64,000 nucleotides of DNA from positions 1 through 64,000 of the forward strand of contig WPIO01000090.1 of assembly GCA_009760855.2 (NCBI GenBank), in the 5' to 3' direction. The stretch comes from Cristatella mucedo. Its lineage: Eukaryota > Bryozoa > Phylactolaemata > Cristatellidae. Positions 1-12,224 of this stretch are shown one piece after another (the first letter of the stretch is position 1; every line of letters starts with the position of its first letter). The notes beneath the pieces are model-generated. The model saw nothing but the letters and a program-made list of their open reading frames with translations, had not been told where the DNA came from and searched no databases. Both the position numbers and the translations under genes were made by a program.

Positions 1-640
1 CAACTATAGAGGATATTACTTTCAATCTATGAATGAATGGAGTATGGAAAACATTCTTCGTAACTCCTTGCAGGGCTTTTTTCAGTTTATTCGCTACTAC
101 TCGTAAGTTTCGGTTCTCTCGTTGGTCTATTTACTTGAGTTCAAGAAATGTTGAGTACATTTTCCAAATGAAACAACGGAGGCAGATTTAATATTTTTCT
201 AGCCTTGACATAGATCAGGTGCAAATTTTAAAAGGCAATAAAAATAAACTCTTTTATAGCCAATTAAAAAAATTCTACTATTTTCGACCCATTTCGATTT
301 TCTCTTGTTCCGTTAAACCTATACACACGAATGCCATTTTATTTGCTCGTAAGGAATTGAACGTCTGTGTGGTTTAGCATAGAAAAGATTTTCACTCCGG
401 AAAAAAACTTGCTCTTTAGTACAGGTCTGATTTCTTTACGAAGAGTGCCTACACTCATGGTTAAAAGAGTAAGTTTGTGTGTTCACCCTATTTCTGACGC
501 ATTGGACTTCCTCCATCTAACAGTTCAATGGAACATGACACTTTGCCTGCAACTACCTATCACATGACTAACCTAGTTTGAATTTCAAATTAAGGGTACC
601 AGAGAGATTCTTTTGATCTGACTGGTCTTTGCAAATGTAT
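1..640. other. No recognisable feature
   Basis: AT-rich sequence. I see no convincing ORF, RNA gene or repeat match to the rest of the window. Confidence 0.4.
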
Positions 641-689
641 TACTATTACTATTGTAGCTAGAATCTCGCTTGCACCTTAAATGCTCACC

Positions 690-1215
690 ATTTTGATGTA
701 TCATTGGTTATTCGGTCAATCTAATTCCTATATCGGTTGTAAATCTGCAGCCTTCTTTCGAATACCCACGGGGCTAAGTGTCGTACCACGAGCTTTTCGT
801 AATCAAGCAGTTTCCCAACACCTCGTACAAACCTCAAATCTTTTGGAGACAGTTCATTTAGTCCGTATGCTCCCAAAGCCTGGAACTCACTCCCAACTTG
901 CACCACGACATCCCCTGACTTGACCACATTTAAAAATAACTTAAAATCGTTCCTATTTATAACGTAATTTAGTCGTTACAGAAGATTCGTCCTTTAAGTG
1001 CTTACGTGTGCTGACACAGCTAGCTGCCACTAACCACACTTGCATGCTGTCAATGTGCATGTCATCGCTAATCATGTTATTCATTCAGTTCATCAAGCAT
1101 GATAATACTTAGCATTGGATCGCGTTTCCTTTGCAGCAAATGCAAAGCGCCTAGAAATAGATTGAGTTCTCTGATTGTGCTGTAACAGGTTTATTATTAT
1201 TATTTTTTATCCCCA
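690..1215 (+). mobile_element. Family A L2-like LINE, 3' fragment
   Basis: The sequence matches the C-terminal end of the family A reverse-transcriptase ORF (degenerate forms of motifs such as PPAFRN, TNLKSFGDRAF and WNSLPTC in intact copies) and continues through the shared 3' UTR to the terminal hairpin. It ends in a (TTA)n tail near 1,190-1,210. It is 5'-truncated and frameshifted, so it is a dead fragment. The family assignment is secure from the colinear match to the copies at 16.3 kb and 27-30 kb. Confidence 0.8.
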
Positions 1216-2180
1216 TTTATTGCTGTGATTGAATAAAAATTCAATAAAGATTTTCCATTAGAATCATAAATCAGAGCCTGGTTTTAAATCTCGGTCTTCT
1301 TTGAGCCCAATCCAGTGTTTACACACTCTTTCTTATAATTCGGCTGCCGTGATGCTAGACTTAACTGTAAAGTATAGACGGCTAATACATTTTCTGGCAA
1401 ATTAGAATAATTGCAGCTGATCATATTGAATTCAATTGAAATACCCTAGTAGAGTATGTCTTCAGCACATCCATTTAAAATGAAAGAAGTTGTGATCATA
1501 ATATGTCCAAGGAAGTATTGAAGGTTGCTCAGCTGAATCAATAGAGTTGTGAAGATTAAACCTAAGAGTAGTGGCTTTACAGTGGCAAGCGAGTATATGA
1601 AGAACGGATGCAGGTTGAATTTTTTTGAATTTTTTTTTTTAAATTAAAATTTTAGGCATTTTTGTTCAGATAACGGATCAGCTGCAGGTTATTCAAACTG
1701 CTAGTGTCTCATATCCCGTTCACAGAGTGTAACTTCCAGTATATTTTAATTGCGAGCTACTTGATGGTCTGCCCTTCAAGAACCCCGACACTTTCATATG
1801 TAAATGGTGTCTATGCAAGCCTATTGCAATGGGAAAAGAAAAAATTCATTAAACTAGCGCCCTCAAAGTAGAAAATACTAGTCGCTTACACATGTTAAAA
1901 AACGTAGTTAAATGGTATTGCTTAGCAAGCTTGCAGCTAGCCTCATAAACCTACGGGAGATTGCTCCAGAATAAAAATTTCTGCAACAAACTAATTTGTT
2001 TACATGCTCATAGAATGCAAAGGCCATAAAAGCTCCATTGCTGCAATGTGCAGTGACCTATTGAATGTTTGACAAAACTCAACATTCACTGCTCTTCCCT
2101 TCTTTCTCTGCCGCATTGATCAAGTTGAAGGCAGCTCTGATTTTTTTCCGAATCTACCATAAAAAATCTCATAATGACCA
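1216..2180. other. No recognisable feature
   Basis: AT-rich, without a supported ORF. Nothing in it matches the A, B, hAT, SINE or LTR families seen elsewhere in the window. Confidence 0.35.
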
Positions 2181-2214
2181 TGTTGTTCCTTTGCTACAAA
2201 TGCTTGTTTTCTAC

Positions 2215-2720
2215 CAGTGATCTCAATGAGTGCAGAGCAAAGTTCTTATGCTGACCCAAAAGGCCCGTTACGGCTTGGCTTTTTCATACTTGCCTGGACT
2301 GCTGTACCAGTTTCAGCCTCCTCACGCTCTCAGGTTGTGGACAGCCAATAAGTTATATGTTCTGTTCTTCATCTTAAAAACCATTTGCGACAGAATCTAT
2401 AGCTCAGCAGGTCGTAGATTGTGTAATTCGCTTTCATTATCTTCGTGAAACGACATCTACTCTCCTGCTGCAAAATAAGGCACATCATTTCCAGCTGTAC
2501 GGAGCTGCAACTCTAATGCTATTCACTACCTCAGCCACCGTTTTTGCTCTGCTATGCGTCTCACTTTCGCTCTTTTGTGAGACATGAAGCCTTTTGGCTA
2601 CCGAATGGGTACGAAAAACCGCTTAGTCTGTGTATGGCTATATAATACTCTCCTGCATGATATTCACCAAGTCTTTGCGGCTTTGTGGAGTTCATCCGGA
2701 GAGAGATTGGAGAGATCCAG
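2215..2720 (+). mobile_element. Family B LINE, 3' C-terminal fragment
   Basis: The reading frame at 2,230-2,448 resembles the family B C-terminus seen more completely at 16.9 kb (VLTLTQKAHHGLAPSYLAEL there, with LMLTQKARYGLAFSYLPGL here). The 3' UTR follows, with the signature around CTTTGCGGCTTTGTGGAG. It is 5'-truncated, and the frame stops before the expected end. Confidence 0.7.
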
Positions 2721-2849
2721 TTAATTCTGCTGTGAGCAATTTCAACTGAGGTATCGCATCACTTTATGCTTAGCATCACTTTATTCTCTTACACAAGGGA
2801 TCGCATTGAACTTTGCTTCACTTACTTTAGTTCCCTTCATTCTTCATAT

Positions 2850-2995
2850 CCAGATCAACCTATCAGATACTCTCACCATTAAAGCTATGCATCAAACCAA
2901 CCCCATTTCCGAAACAAATCGTTGAGCTTCACCTCTTTCAAATGCAAATACCTTTGGAGACCGCTCATTTACTTTGTATCCTGACGAAAGACGAT
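2850..2995 (+). mobile_element. Short family A LINE fragment
   Basis: About 140 bases resemble the C-terminal coding part of family A around the segment encoding TNLKSFGDRAFSSYAP. No 3' hairpin follows, so both ends are truncated. The match is degenerate. Confidence 0.45.
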
Positions 2996-3654
2996 AATTG
3001 CTTTTTCGGTAATATCAAAAATATTGTTTTTGATGTGAAGATTCTCGCGATCATTATTACCAGATACCGTTAAAGCTAAGACCTTTTTAAGGTAATTTGT
3101 ATGCTGTGCGACTGTTTTGATTTTTGTATCCTAGGATTGTCTCGAATTAGTCTGAACATCCTCCTTTAAGAGTTGAAGTTTAATCAACTGCCTCAGTAGT
3201 CATCGGGCCAACTTTACATCAGGCTTCCCAACTTGCTGCTTCTGTTTTGAATCCTCGCACGATGAGGCTTAAAGCTCTGTTAATAAGCAGCCTGTTGCTA
3301 AAAATGTTCCCGACCTGATCGCCTTGAGGGTAACTTGGTCCAAATCATATTAATCTCTGGTAATAAAATGCATCCCGACATAACTGGCCGTCTTTTGCAA
3401 CCCAAGGTTAACTAAAGCTAGCGGTTTACCAGTTTTCTCAACATGCAATATGTTAGGTTTTGATTTAATAGCCGACATACTGAGCCTCTGTAGCATCCTT
3501 ATTTTAAGAGTTCTAATTCGTCTGCTAAGTACCTGTTCTCACGTAGGAACAACACGCTAGCCTCAGACCTTCGTCTAAACTCTACGGTCTATAGTAAGTG
3601 GATAACATATTGTTCTTACCCAATCTTTCATAATTCATGCACTTATACGAAATA

Positions 3655-4530
3655 AGGAATAAAAATAGTAATATTAATTCTATTGATAAAGCGCCCTCAT
3701 AGAACTCAATCTATCTCTAGGAGCTTTACATTTGGATAGGGAAATGCAATTTAATGGTGAGTAATATCATGTTTGATAGACAAACAAAATGAACTACATG
3801 GTTAGGGGTGACATGCACAGGGCTAACATTCAAATGTGGTTAGTGGCGGCATGACCATTGTCAGCACTCATAAGCACATGAAGGACGAATCACAGGGACT
3901 CCCTAAATGCTGTCCTTAATAAGTGTGTTTTTAAATTCGTTTTGAATGTGGTCAAGTCAGGGGATGTACTGACGCAGGTTGGGAGGGAGTTCAGGGCTTT
4001 CGGAGCATATGAACTAAACGCACGGTTTCCAGAGGATTTGAGGTTTGTACAGGGTATTTGTAGACTCTTGGATTCCAAAATGCTGGTGGTAACGTGCTCA
4101 GCCTGATGGGGGAGTATATCTAAGAGATAGGCTGGAGCCAAAGAATTAAGTGACCTGAAAGTGAGCCACAAGACCTTGAAGTCAATCTGTTGCTTGACTG
4201 GTAGCCAGTGCTGGTCGGCGAGAAGTGGTGTAATCTGGCAACTGCTACGCTCACGACAGACAAGCCTAGCTGTGGAGTTTTTCACCAGCTGCGATTGCCC
4301 GACCACACATGCTGGTATGCCAGTAAGCAGTGAGTTCCAGAAGTCGAGACGGGATGTCACGAATGCATGGACCAACTTGGACGTGGTATCCTTATCTAAA
4401 CGAGCCCGAATTTTAGCAATGTTTTGGAAACTGAAAAAAGGCAGATTTGACTGTGGAGTTGATATGGTCGTCCAACGAGAGGTCACTATGGAGTATGACA
4501 CATAGATTTCGAGCTGATTCAACAAGAACT
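3655..4530 (-). mobile_element. Family A L2-like LINE, 5'-truncated
   Basis: Read on the minus strand, this holds the last 211 codons of the family A ORF (3,890-4,525). It contains the conserved blocks SNLPFFSFQNIAKIRA, HAFVTSRLDFWNSLL, NSTARLVCRE, PLLADQHWLPVKQQIDFKVL and LNSLPTCVS. The 3' UTR and the terminal hairpin at about 3,690-3,735 follow. It has lost the reverse-transcriptase catalytic core, which is usual for L2/CR1 copies that abort reverse transcription. The short remaining frame is open, which suggests moderate age. Confidence 0.85.
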
Positions 4531-5439
4531 TAGAATTATCAGTTTTTGAATTCAGGTAAAGATTACCTCATAGAGTTAAATTAGTTCCCCAATAGATATT
4601 TTTAAAAGTCTACCTCGCGCATACTTAAGAAGGACGCATTATTACTGGCCAACTGTATCTTTTTTCATTTTAGTGTTTATCTTAAGCTGATATGAGCTGA
4701 ATGGGCTATTGTACACTGTGCCCGTTTAATGCAGCTCTATCTAAAATTTTAAGGTGCACAGTGTTGTGATCTGTTCCGTGGCTAGTCGTACTCAACAATA
4801 AACTTCACATTTAACCTCTAGAATACAAAATTAACTTGCATCTGTTTGCATTTTTTTTTGCAGTTTTAATTGCTACAGTGCTGTTGTTGATGCTCAATTG
4901 TGGATATTAAGTCTTTTCGCAAGGAAGCATACGAAAATGTCATCGTAACATTAACTCATTGAAACATATCAAAGAAGATGAACACGTTTCAACAATGATT
5001 TCTAGAAAGTGTGAAAACTTCTTCAAAAAAATGTGATCAAACTTTTAAACATTTCAGTCAACTCTCAATCATATAATGTGACACGATAACAAGCTGTGTA
5101 CTAAAATCGAACATTGAATCTTCCAAAACAAAATGTAAGCTTCGATAAAGTTGTTGACCTTATGCTTCCTTGTAATCTAAACTGCAGTGAGCGTTTTGCC
5201 AAATCCTAAAAAGTCAGGACATGAGTCCCATCACTCACTTTCTTGCTTCATCTTGCATCAGTGTTTGACAAATTTACCAAGTTATCCAACTATAGGTGCC
5301 TCTATTATACACACGAAAAACCATTTCACGTGCACTATCAAAGTTAATAACGATATTATTAAAACATTTGCTATAGTACACTTAGATAACTCAATGCATT
5401 TCTAGGTTCTTCGCTTTTGCTGCAAAAAAGGCTTCGAAC

Positions 5440-8400
5440 CTATAATAATATCGCACTTGATGAAGCGCCCTCAGAGAACTAAATCGCTTTCTAGGTGATT
5501 TACATTTGCATGAAAGCGAAACGCATTTTAATGGTGACTAAAATTATGCTTGATATAAAAGCAGCTTAGGCTGGGAGTACATTATAAATTACTTTCCTGC
5601 TTAACACCCACTTGGTCTTTATGACTTTTCAGAGGTACCGACGGAGATAAATTACATAAAAATTTTAGGAGACACATGCACAGGGTCAGCACTCAAGTGT
5701 AGTTAGCAGCAGCAATTAACAGTGTCAGCTTGCATATGCATATGAAGGAAGAATAACAAGGACCCACTATATGCTGTCCCAAATAGATGTTTTCTATGTT
5801 TTTTTTTAAATGTTGTCAAATCAGGTGATGTTCTGATGTAAGTCAAGAGGGATTTCTAGGTTTTGTTAGCATACGTACGAAATGCACTGTCTCCAAAAGA
5901 TTTGAGGTTTGTACGAGGTGTTGGTAAACTGCTTGATTACGAAAAGCTGGTGGTACGATGCTTAACCTGGTGGTGGAGTAAATCGAAGAGATAGGCCGGA
6001 GCCAAAAAATGATGTGACCTGAGCAACAGCTGTAATCGCCTGATTGCACATAGTGGTAGGCCAGCTAGCTGTGAGTTGCAGAAGTCAAGACGGATGTCAC
6101 AAATCCAAGGTCCAATTTAGATGTGGTATCCTTATCTAAATGAGCCTAAATTTGAGCAATGTTATGTAGCTGAAAGTAGGCAGACTTGATTGTGAAGCTA
6201 ATGTGGTCGTCTAACGAGATGTCACTTTGTTACGTGACACCTAGATTTCGAGCCGATTCGAAGGTGATATGCTGGTAGAGCCTATTTTAGTGTTAGATTT
6301 TCCAATTAATGAATCATATTGGAGTTGCCCATAACTAGTAAGTTAGTTTTATTATCGCTTTGTTTTAGAAATTTGGCTGCCATCTGGCTGCAGATGTCAT
6401 CAGTACATGCAGTAAGGGAGTTTAGACGATTTGAGGTGCTCGAAGGCTGGGATTGTTCAAAGCAAAGGTGCAACTGAGTGTCATTCGCATAGAAGTGATA
6501 GCCTAAACCGTGCTTGGCAATCACATCAGCAATAGGGAGAGTATAAACCGCGAAAGAAACCAAAGCTAGCACGGAGCTCAGAGTTACTAAATATTTCAGA
6601 GGTACTTTGAATGATCTTCGTTCATGTACTTCAATATTCTTGAGTCTCCCTCTGAGATAGGACTTGAACCGGTGCAGAGCAGTGCCAGTGATGCCAAAGC
6701 GTGACGAGCAGCGCTCGAAAGGAACTTCGTGATTGATAGTATCAAAATCTGCCGTAGATCGAGCTTAAGAAGCAGTGACACTCTTCCTATGTCTGCATTC
6801 CTGTTTACGTAGTTGTACACCCTAATCGATGCGGACTCTGTGCAGTGGTTAGCTCTAAATCCGGACTGGACCTTAATAGCAAGGTTTGAACTTTCAATAT
6901 CAGTTCAGCTAATCCGCTGCGACCCATACCAGTGTCTTTGAAAGGAATGGTAAAAGGAAGAATGGGCGGTAGTTGCTCAAGTTTTCTTGGTCTAGTGTCA
7001 CTTTCTCGAGAAGTGGCCTGACTACAGCTTTTTTTTTTTTTTTTAAGACATTACCTGAGACTAATGACATATGAAGGGTGTTAGTTAAGCATGGCAGCAG
7101 CAGATCAATGCAACGTAGGCGGAAGGCAGTGGGAATATGGTCCAGAAAACTTGTTTTTTCTTCTTCGATTGGGATAAGAACTTTAGGACTAGATTACTAG
7201 TGACCTTAAATGAAGACGTTGCGGTGCAGCCAAGAATTAGGGAACATAATTCTAGGGGGTATTTTGTCATTTCAGGGATCGACTCCCTGATCTCGTCTAT
7301 CTTCAGAGCACAGAATCGAGAAAAGCGATCGGCTAGATCTTCACAAGGATCATCAGGTAAGGATCTCATCTGGGAGCAGTTGAGGAGATGATTGATCGTC
7401 GACATCAGCATTTTTGGATTTTGTATCTGTGATTTAACAATATTTCCACAGTAGCTAGACTTGCCTTTGCTAGGATTAGTTGGTACGACCTACAGTAGTC
7501 TTCATATGACGGTCGATAGACAGACAGTTCTGATCTTCTGTACGCTTTTCGAGCTTGTACTTAGTAGACCTGGCTAGTTTAATGTCTGCATGAAACCATA
7601 TGACGTCTGAGCGAAGGCACACAGTATGTTTAGTCAGAGTTGCAAACTCGTCGAGTGTGTCAGCTAGTATCGAGTGGTGGCTCTCTACCTAGGATGATAG
7701 ATCGGAGGGAGGACTGAGTAGCAGAGGCGAAGCAGATATTCTCGCACGCACGGCATCCATATCAAGGGTCTTGAGGTTTCGCGATTCACAGGTTATTTTA
7801 GAGGAGGTGGGCGCAAACTATAGATTGAATGAAATCTGCCTGTGTTCAGAAAAGCAGGATTTTTCAATAATTAATCATGAAAAAGTGCTGTTTTATGAGA
7901 AAATCTGGTCGAGTGTGACCCTTGATCAGAGTATGGCCATGCACATGAGCCGCAAGATACAATGAGTCAGTCAATGCACATAGTTTAGTGCTAAAGGCGT
8001 CAGATAAGTGATTAAAGTGGACGTTAAAAGCACCCATAACGAGGAAGGATCGACTTCTCGCCGGTAGAACCAAAATGAGATAGGAGAAATCTGAGATAAA
8101 CGAGGACTTGGTACCGAGGGGGCGATTGACCACTGCTACTATCGGTAGCTTTTTTTCGGGTGGGACCAAATCGATTGATTCAAAAGACTGCTTCGAGGGT
8201 ACTGCAAATGGCCTGAAGTTGAATTTTGAGCTCTCGATAAGAGAAAAGTCATCTCCAGTTTTGATTGATCCAGGGGTGTGAAAGAATGAGAAAATAGCTA
8301 GGGTATGCGTCTTTAATTGTCGGCTGTTTATCGATTTAAGCCAAGTTTAAGTTAGGGCGAGCAGGTCGATACCATTTTCAGAAATAATGTTGCTTATTAC

Positions 8401-8950
8401 CAGAGGTTTATTGTGCATTGAGCAAGGATTCCAAAGGCAAGCATTAAGTCTGGCCAGTGGAGATATAACACGCCTGCAGACCACTAAGTTAGCGAGACTC
8501 ACATTGATACATGTGGGGGATCGTGCTGAGCGGTTCGAGACAATGCTGGGAATACCAAACAAGCAGGTAATCAGCTGGCAGGGTCTGTGCTGCCGGTTCC
8601 ATTTGCCACAGCAGCGGTTCCAAGGTGCTTTTCTTTTGTTATTGCATAGTTCACGAACCTTAGCGACAGCATTACTGTCTATGAATGTATTTGATCTACG
8701 ATTAGAAAGTGAAAGCAGCTGCTGAAGATCATAACTAACATGCTGGTTACAAGCCGCCGGTATAGCTAAGGCAGCAGCCGGTTTGGGAGACCCAGCAACT
8801 CAAAGCGATTAGAGTTTAGATGTCCATTGGCACGTAATTTCGTAGGTGCTACAGTCAAGTAACAATCTGAATAACTTTAAACAGGTTTTAGCAGCATCGT
8901 TTCCGTATAAGATGGTCGGATTAACTACGGTTTTCGGAAGAATACTGCAA
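5440..8950 (-). mobile_element. Nearly full-length but decayed family A LINE
   Basis: This is the longest family A copy, about 3.5 kb on the minus strand. An apurinic-endonuclease-type N-terminal region is recognisable at 8,347-8,562 (LNACLWNPCS, NGIDLLALT) and 7,864-8,169 (LVMGAFNVHFNHLSDAFSTK, a GDFN-type block). Reverse-transcriptase remnants follow at 6,306-6,820, where the catalytic box reads FYANDTQL instead of the usual xADDTQ, so one catalytic aspartate is lost. The C-terminal domain (5,843-6,049) and the 3' hairpin (5,468-5,515) complete it. Many frameshifts make it a pseudogene. It sits inside the 3' end of an older family A copy, which resumes at about 8,955. Confidence 0.8.
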
Positions 8951-8954
8951 CGAA

Positions 8955-10200
8955 CACGAAAGCACTTAAGACTCAAGTCGGGAGTGAGTGCAATTCTTTG
9001 GGCTATAGGTACTTTTGGACTTTAGGTAGTATAGGGTCTCCAAAGGATTTGAGGTTTTAATGAGATATAGGAATACAACTAGATTACGAAAAGCTCATGG
9101 CACCAAGCTAAGGCTGTTTAGGGATAGATGTGCCAAGCAGGCTAGAGCCTAAGCATAAAGGAACTTATAAATGAGTGACAAAACCTTCAAGTCGATGAGT
9201 CGCTTGACTCGGAACCATTGCAGCTCGTGGAGAAGTCTTGAAATGTGACGACTAAGACGTTCACCACAGACAAACCAAGCTGCTAAGTTTTGCACCAGCT
9301 GTGTGGGTCTGAGTGCAAATGCTAGTAGGCAAGCAATCACAGAGTTACAGAAGTCAAACGGGTTTTGGCAAATGCGTGGACCAATTTTATATATGGCACC
9401 TCTGCCTGAACGAGCCTGAAGATGAGCAATGTTATCTTGCTGAATGTAGGCAGGCTCGAGTGTGGTGCCGGTAAGCTCTTCTAGTGGCAGGTCACTCTGA
9501 AACATGATGCCTATTTTTCGTGCACAATCAGCATGAGATATGCTGGGAATGTCAATTTTGAGTGTTAGCCTTTCCCATTTCTTAATCGTACTAGGTTTTG
9601 CCGTAATTACAGAGTCGGTTGTATCATCATTCAATTGAAGAACGACTGCTTCCATCAATGTGTGGATGTTATCAATGCATTCAGCAAGGGGTTTAAGCGA
9701 ATTTGACAGGAATTGTGGCTTGAAGGAATCAATGCAGTGGTGCAACTGAGTGTCATCTTCATAGCAGTGTAAGCCTATATTAAGCTTGACAATAACACTT
9801 GGGAAAAAAGAAGCGTGTAAGCAATCAAAGGAACAGGACCGAGCTCAGATTCCTTGGGTTTCCCATATATCACAATTGTTTCCTGAATATTTTTGTCAAT
9901 TTACTTCAATACTGTGGGTTCTCTCTTTGAAATAGGACCTGAAACCAATGCTAAGCAGTGCCCTTGACGCCCAGGTGAAATGCGAAATGCTTAAGAAGAA
10001 CTTGTTGATCAACATTATCAAAAGCAGCCAAATGATCGAGCCAAACAAGAAGAGATACTTTACCCAAGTTAGCATTCCTAACTAGGTCGTTTTACACCCG
10101 AAGCTAACTCTGCAGAGAGAGTAGCTCTAAGATCAGACTGTATGTTACTACGAAGGTTGAAAGCTTTACGATATGTCTGTGTGGGGTCCTCAGAAGCAAT
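8955..10200 (-). mobile_element. Older family A LINE, interrupted copy
   Basis: The minus-strand frame 9,149-9,745 carries degenerate family A reverse-transcriptase and C-terminal blocks (LKPLAECIDNIHTLM, SADCARKIGIMFQSDLP-like, FDFCNS, RLIDLKVLSLIYKFL). Upstream, 10,000-10,190 encodes an AAFDNVDQQVLLKH-like motif A remnant. Its 3' end lies on the far side of the younger LINE at about 5,340-5,435. The same insertion is present in inverted orientation at 44,080-45,480, with the same 5' flank (CTGCAGAGTTAGC and CTTCGGGTGTAAA in both). It therefore predates the segmental duplication. Confidence 0.75.
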
Positions 10201-10796
10201 TATTTTTTACGTCAAAACTCAAATAAGGTGCGACTGAAGTACTCGGTTCAGCAGCTCACTGTGCCAAGTCTGACATTTACACTATGCTACTCTTCCTTCT
10301 TTATTTAATGTAATTGTCAGTACACTAAAGTGTCAAATTTCGATGCATTTGACAATTAGCTGTTCATATTCTGTGATCTGTTCCACCCCTGAAGATAATC
10401 CATATTGTTTGCATTTCTGGATCCGTGAATTACAAAAATTCCAAACATGAGTGGAAGATAACTCCTTAAATTTCAATGACGAATGAACCTATTAATTAAT
10501 GTTTGAAAAATAGCCTAAAGACCAAGAATAGGTCCGCAGGAATATAAACAATGACCTCAGAAAAAAACTGCCGGAACACTGTTTTAGTGTGAACTTTCAC
10601 TGAAAGACAAAGGCAGCTCCAAAGTGGTGAAGTAATGTTTCAGCTACGTCTCATACTAAAACGTGCACAAGCAGTGACATTTTACATTGACGCTGGTTTT
10701 GGTTGTTCACAGATTCAGTCTCGACTTGTGCAACTCTATTTTCTGCTGGCGCCTCGTTGGGCGGCACAGCCTCGAAGCTCAATGGTGCATCCAACA

Positions 10797-11745
10797 CCAC
10801 CACCACTTCGCAAGCCACCGCCACTTCGCAAGCCACCGCCACTTCGCAAGCCATCAATGGTGCAAGCCATCCTTCGCAAGCCACCGCCACTTCGCAAGCC
10901 ACCGCCACTTCGCAAGCCACCGCCACTTCGCAAGCCACCGCCACTTCGCAAGCCACCGCCACTTCGCAAGCCACCGCCACTTCGCAAGCCACCGCCACTT
11001 CGCAAGCCACCGCCACTTCGCACCGCCACTTCGCAAGCCACCGCCACTTCGCAGCCACCGCCACTTCCAGCCACGCCACTTCGCAAGCCACCGCCTTCGC
11101 AAGCCAGCCCCCGCCACTTCGCAAGCCACCGCCACTTCGCAAGCCACCGCCACTTCGCAAGCCACCGCCACTTCGCAAGCCACCGCCCGCAAGCCACCGC
11201 CACTTTCGCAAGCCACCGCCACTTCGCAAGCCACCGCCACTTCGCAAGCCACCAGCCACGCCACTCGCAAGCCACCGCCACCGCCACTTCGCCACTTCAA
11301 GCCACCACCGCCACTTTCGCAGCCAGCCACTTCGCAAGCCACCGCCACTTCGCAAGCCACCGCCACTTCGCAAGCCACCGCCACTTCGCAAGCCACCGCC
11401 ACTTCGCAAGCCACCGCCACTTCGCCACCGCCACTTCGCAAGCCACCGCCACTTCGCAAGCCACCGCCACTTCGCAAGCCACCGCCACTTCGCAAGCCAC
11501 CGCCACTTCGCAAGCCACCGCCACTTCGCAAGCCACCGCCACTTCAAGCCACCGGCAAGCGCCGCCGCGTCTCGCAAGCCGGGCCACTTCGCGCCGCCGC
11601 GTCTTCGCAAGCCACCGCCACTTCGCGCCCGCCGCCACATCGCAAGCCACCGCCACTTCCCAAGCCACCGCCACTTCGCAAGCCACCGCCACTTCGCAAG
11701 CCACCGCCACTTCGCAAGCCACCGCCACTTCGCAAGCCACCGCCG
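10797..11745 (-). repeat. 18-bp tandem array, type I (about 50 copies)
   Basis: The unit is CAAGCCACCGCCACTTCG on the plus strand, repeated with few substitutions and occasional indels. Because 18 is a multiple of three and the unit contains no stop in any frame, the array is open in all six frames. On the minus strand the frame continuous with the flanking gag-like ORF encodes the hexapeptide EVAVAC. The other minus frames read RSGGGL-like and KWRWLA. The tract is GC- and CpG-rich in an AT-rich setting. Copy number is estimated from length divided by 18. Confidence 0.95.
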
Positions 11746-12222
11746 CGTCTCGGGGCGCCGCCGCGTCTCGGGGCGCCGCCGCGTCTCGGGGCGCCGCCGC
11801 GTCTCGGGGCGCCGCCGCGTCTCGGGGCGGCCGCGTCTCCGCCGCGTCTCGGGGGGCGCCGCCGCGTCTCGGGGCGCCGCCGCGTCTCGGGGCGCCGCCG
11901 CGTCTCCGGGCGCCGCCGCGTCTCGGGGCGCCGCCGCGTCTCGGGCCGCCGCCGCGTCTCGGGGCGCCGCCGCGTCTCGGGGCGCCGCCGCGTCTCGGGG
12001 CGCCGCCGCGTCTCGGGGCGCCGCCGCGTCTCGGGGCGCCGCCGCGTCTCGGGGCGCCGCCGCCGCGTCTCGGGGCGCCGCCGCGTCTCTCGGGCGCCGC
12101 CGCGTCTCGGGGCGCCGCCGCGTCTCCGGGCGCCGCCGCGTCTCCGGGCGCCGCCGCGTCTCCGGGCGCCGCCGCGTCTCCGGGCGCCGCCGCGTCTTCG
12201 GGCGCCGCCGCCGCCGCGTTTC
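11742..12222 (-). repeat. 18-bp tandem array, type II (about 26 copies)
   Basis: The plus-strand unit is GGCGCCGCCGCGTCTCGG. It has the same 18-bp period as the type I array and joins it directly. On the minus strand it encodes RDAAAP in the frame where type I encodes EVAVAC, with the junction reading RDAAVACEVAVAC in frame. A mixed zone at 11,545-11,640 contains both unit types interspersed, which suggests recombination or slippage between them. Indels break the frame in several places. Confidence 0.95.
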
Positions 12223-12224
12223 TG

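Noticed and set aside
10797-12222. CRISPR array
   Set aside because: The units are 18 bp and contiguous with no spacers, in an animal-type genome.
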